Shown: positions 62,806-64,000 of the stretch, piece after piece
How the letters are laid out: every line of letters starts with the position of its first letter
Numbering within the stretch: position 1 is the stretch's first letter
Assembly: GCF_028421645.1 (NCBI RefSeq)
Contig: NZ_CP116887.1
Coordinates: 2,978,001-3,042,000, forward strand
From: Aneurinibacillus sp. Ricciae_BoGa-3
GTDB taxonomy: Bacteria > Bacillota > Bacilli > Aneurinibacillales > Aneurinibacillaceae
DNA: 64,000 nt
Reading direction: 5' to 3'
Translations under genes and position numbers: made by a program
Notes under the pieces: generated by a model
Databases searched by the model: none
What the model was told of the DNA's origin: nothing
What the model saw: the letters and a program-made list of their open reading frames with translations, nothing else

Positions 62806-63246
62806 TCACCGGCTCTGTTCGTATGCATCAATGATGTTCCGGAGGTGCTGGATTTTGATTCGATCGCTTCCGCTGCCCTTTACAATCCTTGCAATAGACG
62901 CGGTGTATATTTCATCCCGCTCTTCTCCTGCCTGAAATTGGCTAAGATATTCATAAAAATATTTCCGGCTTCCAAATTCGGCGGCTATCTTCTTATACCG
63001 GGCTTCCATACCTGTAAACAACGACCAGCCGTCCCCGGTTTTTCGTTTAAGAACAGCGGAAATAGGATAAGACTCGTATTGACCATTGTGGTAAATCTCG
63101 ATGCTTTCGTCGCTGTCCAGTTGAATTTGTTCATCCTTAGTTTGCAGGTAAGCCGTCTCTCCTTCCACCCAGATGGTGCCAGTGGCGTATCCATAATATA
63201 GATTTGCCCTGTTGCGAAGTTCGCTAAGCATCCACGCATCCCTCAT
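62806..63246 (-). CDS. 146-residue protein of unknown function
   Basis: Soluble protein with strand-rich N-terminal half (ANLYYGYATGTIWVEGETAY, LDSDESIEIYHNGQYESYPI) and a helical C-terminal half ending LRNIIDAYEQSR. Family not recognised. Convergent with the small membrane gene at 62656 and divergent from the lipoprotein gene at 63448. Confidence 0.55.
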   Translation of the reverse strand: MRDAWMLSELRNRANLYYGYATGTIWVEGETAYLQTKDEQIQLDSDESIEIYHNGQYESYPISAVLKRKTGDGWSLFTGMEARYKKIAAEFGSRKYFYEYLSQFQAGEERDEIYTASIARIVKGSGSDRIKIQHLRNIIDAYEQSR

Positions 63247-63447
63247 TTACTGCTTTTATCAAAATCATACCGATATTATTAGGTTTTAATCAATGAATTA
63301 TTGCCGACAAATTCCTGCACCACTCAACAATCCCAGTAAAAATCTCCATTTTTGCCGAAATTCAATGGGTGCAGAGGAAGCATGATACAAGCCTATTTAG
63401 GGATTACTACATATGTAGCAAAGGATTCTTCTCAGGAGCTGATACAC

Positions 63448-63948
63448 ATGAAGAACAATTTATTCTTCTATTTATTCTCAATCGCTGCGTCAACTGTTTT
63501 AGCTTTAACGGCTTGTTCCAGCTATAGCAATCATGCAGGCAGGATCGATACACGGCAGACACAGATACAGAACGCGAACAATACGAATGTACACACAGAA
63601 GCCCGTTTTCGAGGAGGTTCCATTGCCAGGCCCGGAAGCCCGTCCGGAGCGATCGGCGGCACCTATCATTCAGGTTACCGCACACCCTCTCCCAACGTTA
63701 CAAATCCACCCGCCGGTGCGCCTTATCGGGCGCCTGCAGCAGGCGGTATAGGTGGAGGATTATGGTCTCACCTTGGAACGTTTGGCGCAGGTATGCTGCT
63801 TGGAAGTATTTTACACCCTTTTGGCGGGGGGTACGGGGGGTATGGCTATGGCGGTGGTTTTTCTCTTTTCGGCACGATCTTTTGGATTGTTATCCTGTTT
63901 CTTGGATACAAGGCCCTTCGGCGCCTGTTTTCCCGCAATCGGATATAG
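63448..63948 (+). CDS. Gly-rich lipoprotein with C-terminal membrane segment
   Basis: 166 residues from ATG 63448 (AGGAG 9 bases upstream). Lipobox LALTAC (Cys23), a Thr/Asn/Arg-rich spacer, a GIGGG region, then a Gly/Tyr-rich stretch (GGGYGGYGYGGG) and a hydrophobic segment (FGTIFWIVILFLGYKAL) near the end with a basic tail. Family not recognised. Likely on the outer face of the membrane. The longer frame from 63352 lacks a signal peptide at its start and was rejected. Confidence 0.65.
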   Translation: MKNNLFFYLFSIAASTVLALTACSSYSNHAGRIDTRQTQIQNANNTNVHTEARFRGGSIARPGSPSGAIGGTYHSGYRTPSPNVTNPPAGAPYRAPAAGGIGGGLWSHLGTFGAGMLLGSILHPFGGGYGGYGYGGGFSLFGTIFWIVILFLGYKALRRLFSRNRI

Positions 63949-64000
63949 CTGTCGCATAGGCTGTTAACAAAATGTTAGCGGCTTTTCTTCTATATATAGA

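Noticed and set aside
1-64000. tRNA, rRNA and CRISPR arrays
   Set aside because: None seen in a read of both strands; a tRNAscan or CRISPR search would settle short cases.

Overview
The window reads as chromosome of an endospore-forming member of the Bacillales. Support: a spore peptidoglycan hydrolase of the YaaH/SleL type, a SleB-type cortex hydrolase, a GerMN lipoprotein, a YheC/YheD spore-coat ATP-grasp protein, a SpoIIIE-type translocase, a fadN-fadA-fadE operon behind FadR boxes, Zur boxes of the Bacillus type and an FMN riboswitch ahead of ribU. The mix suggests Aneurinibacillus or Brevibacillus (Paenibacillaceae sensu lato); the genus is inference.

Layout. 1-11.7 kb: parE-parC, a calcium/proton exchanger relic, a proline catabolic pair (rocA, putB) behind a clear sigma-54 promoter with its divergent enhancer-binding activator, an rRNA methyltransferase, a metallo-beta-lactamase-fold hydrolase and small genes. 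11.8-20.4 kb: a yaaH-type gene cut in two by a 7,351-bp element that carries a large serine recombinase at its right end. Removing the element between two GG dinucleotides restores a 429-codon yaaH in frame with the family motif WGWSGGPP, and the joined ends form an attP with inverted arms. The layout matches sporulation-specific intervening elements such as skin in sigK. The element also holds a secreted transglutaminase-like protein, an ISL3-type transposase, a YgiT-type zinc finger and gene relics. 20.8-29.5 kb: YitT protein, an amidase broken by a frameshift, pepF, a SleB-like hydrolase, nth, a double AhpD-like protein broken in a G run, and a zinc alcohol dehydrogenase. 29.5-31.6 kb: sparse region with a Gly/Trp/Met-rich repeat protein and very small genes between two related 80-90 bp direct repeats. 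31.6-34.9 kb: zinc uptake operon znuC-znuB-znuA with zur and two Zur boxes. 35.3-42.7 kb: fatty-acid beta-oxidation (acyl-CoA ligase; fadN-fadA-fadE). 43.2 kb: a HesB/IscA-like gene with an in-frame UGA at its conserved cysteine and a hairpin just downstream, read here as a selenoprotein. 43.7-53 kb: cvfB, UvrD-type helicase, CoA transferase with LytTR regulator, gerM-like, yheC/D, a luciferase-like oxidoreductase and a DUF2512 protein. 53.1-56.7 kb: a second acyl-CoA ligase operon with SDR and APH-like kinase genes. 56.9-64 kb: ribU, the overlapping mscL-darB pair, spoIIIE and small membrane or lipoproteins.

Two threads tie the region together: use of proline and fatty acids as carbon sources under dedicated regulators (sigma-54 activator, FadR, a probable TetR-type site), and spore functions. 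Four intergenic copies of a long hairpin repeat (20.4, 34.9, 36.9 and 43.5 kb) are not explained by any gene. No tRNA, rRNA or CRISPR array was seen.
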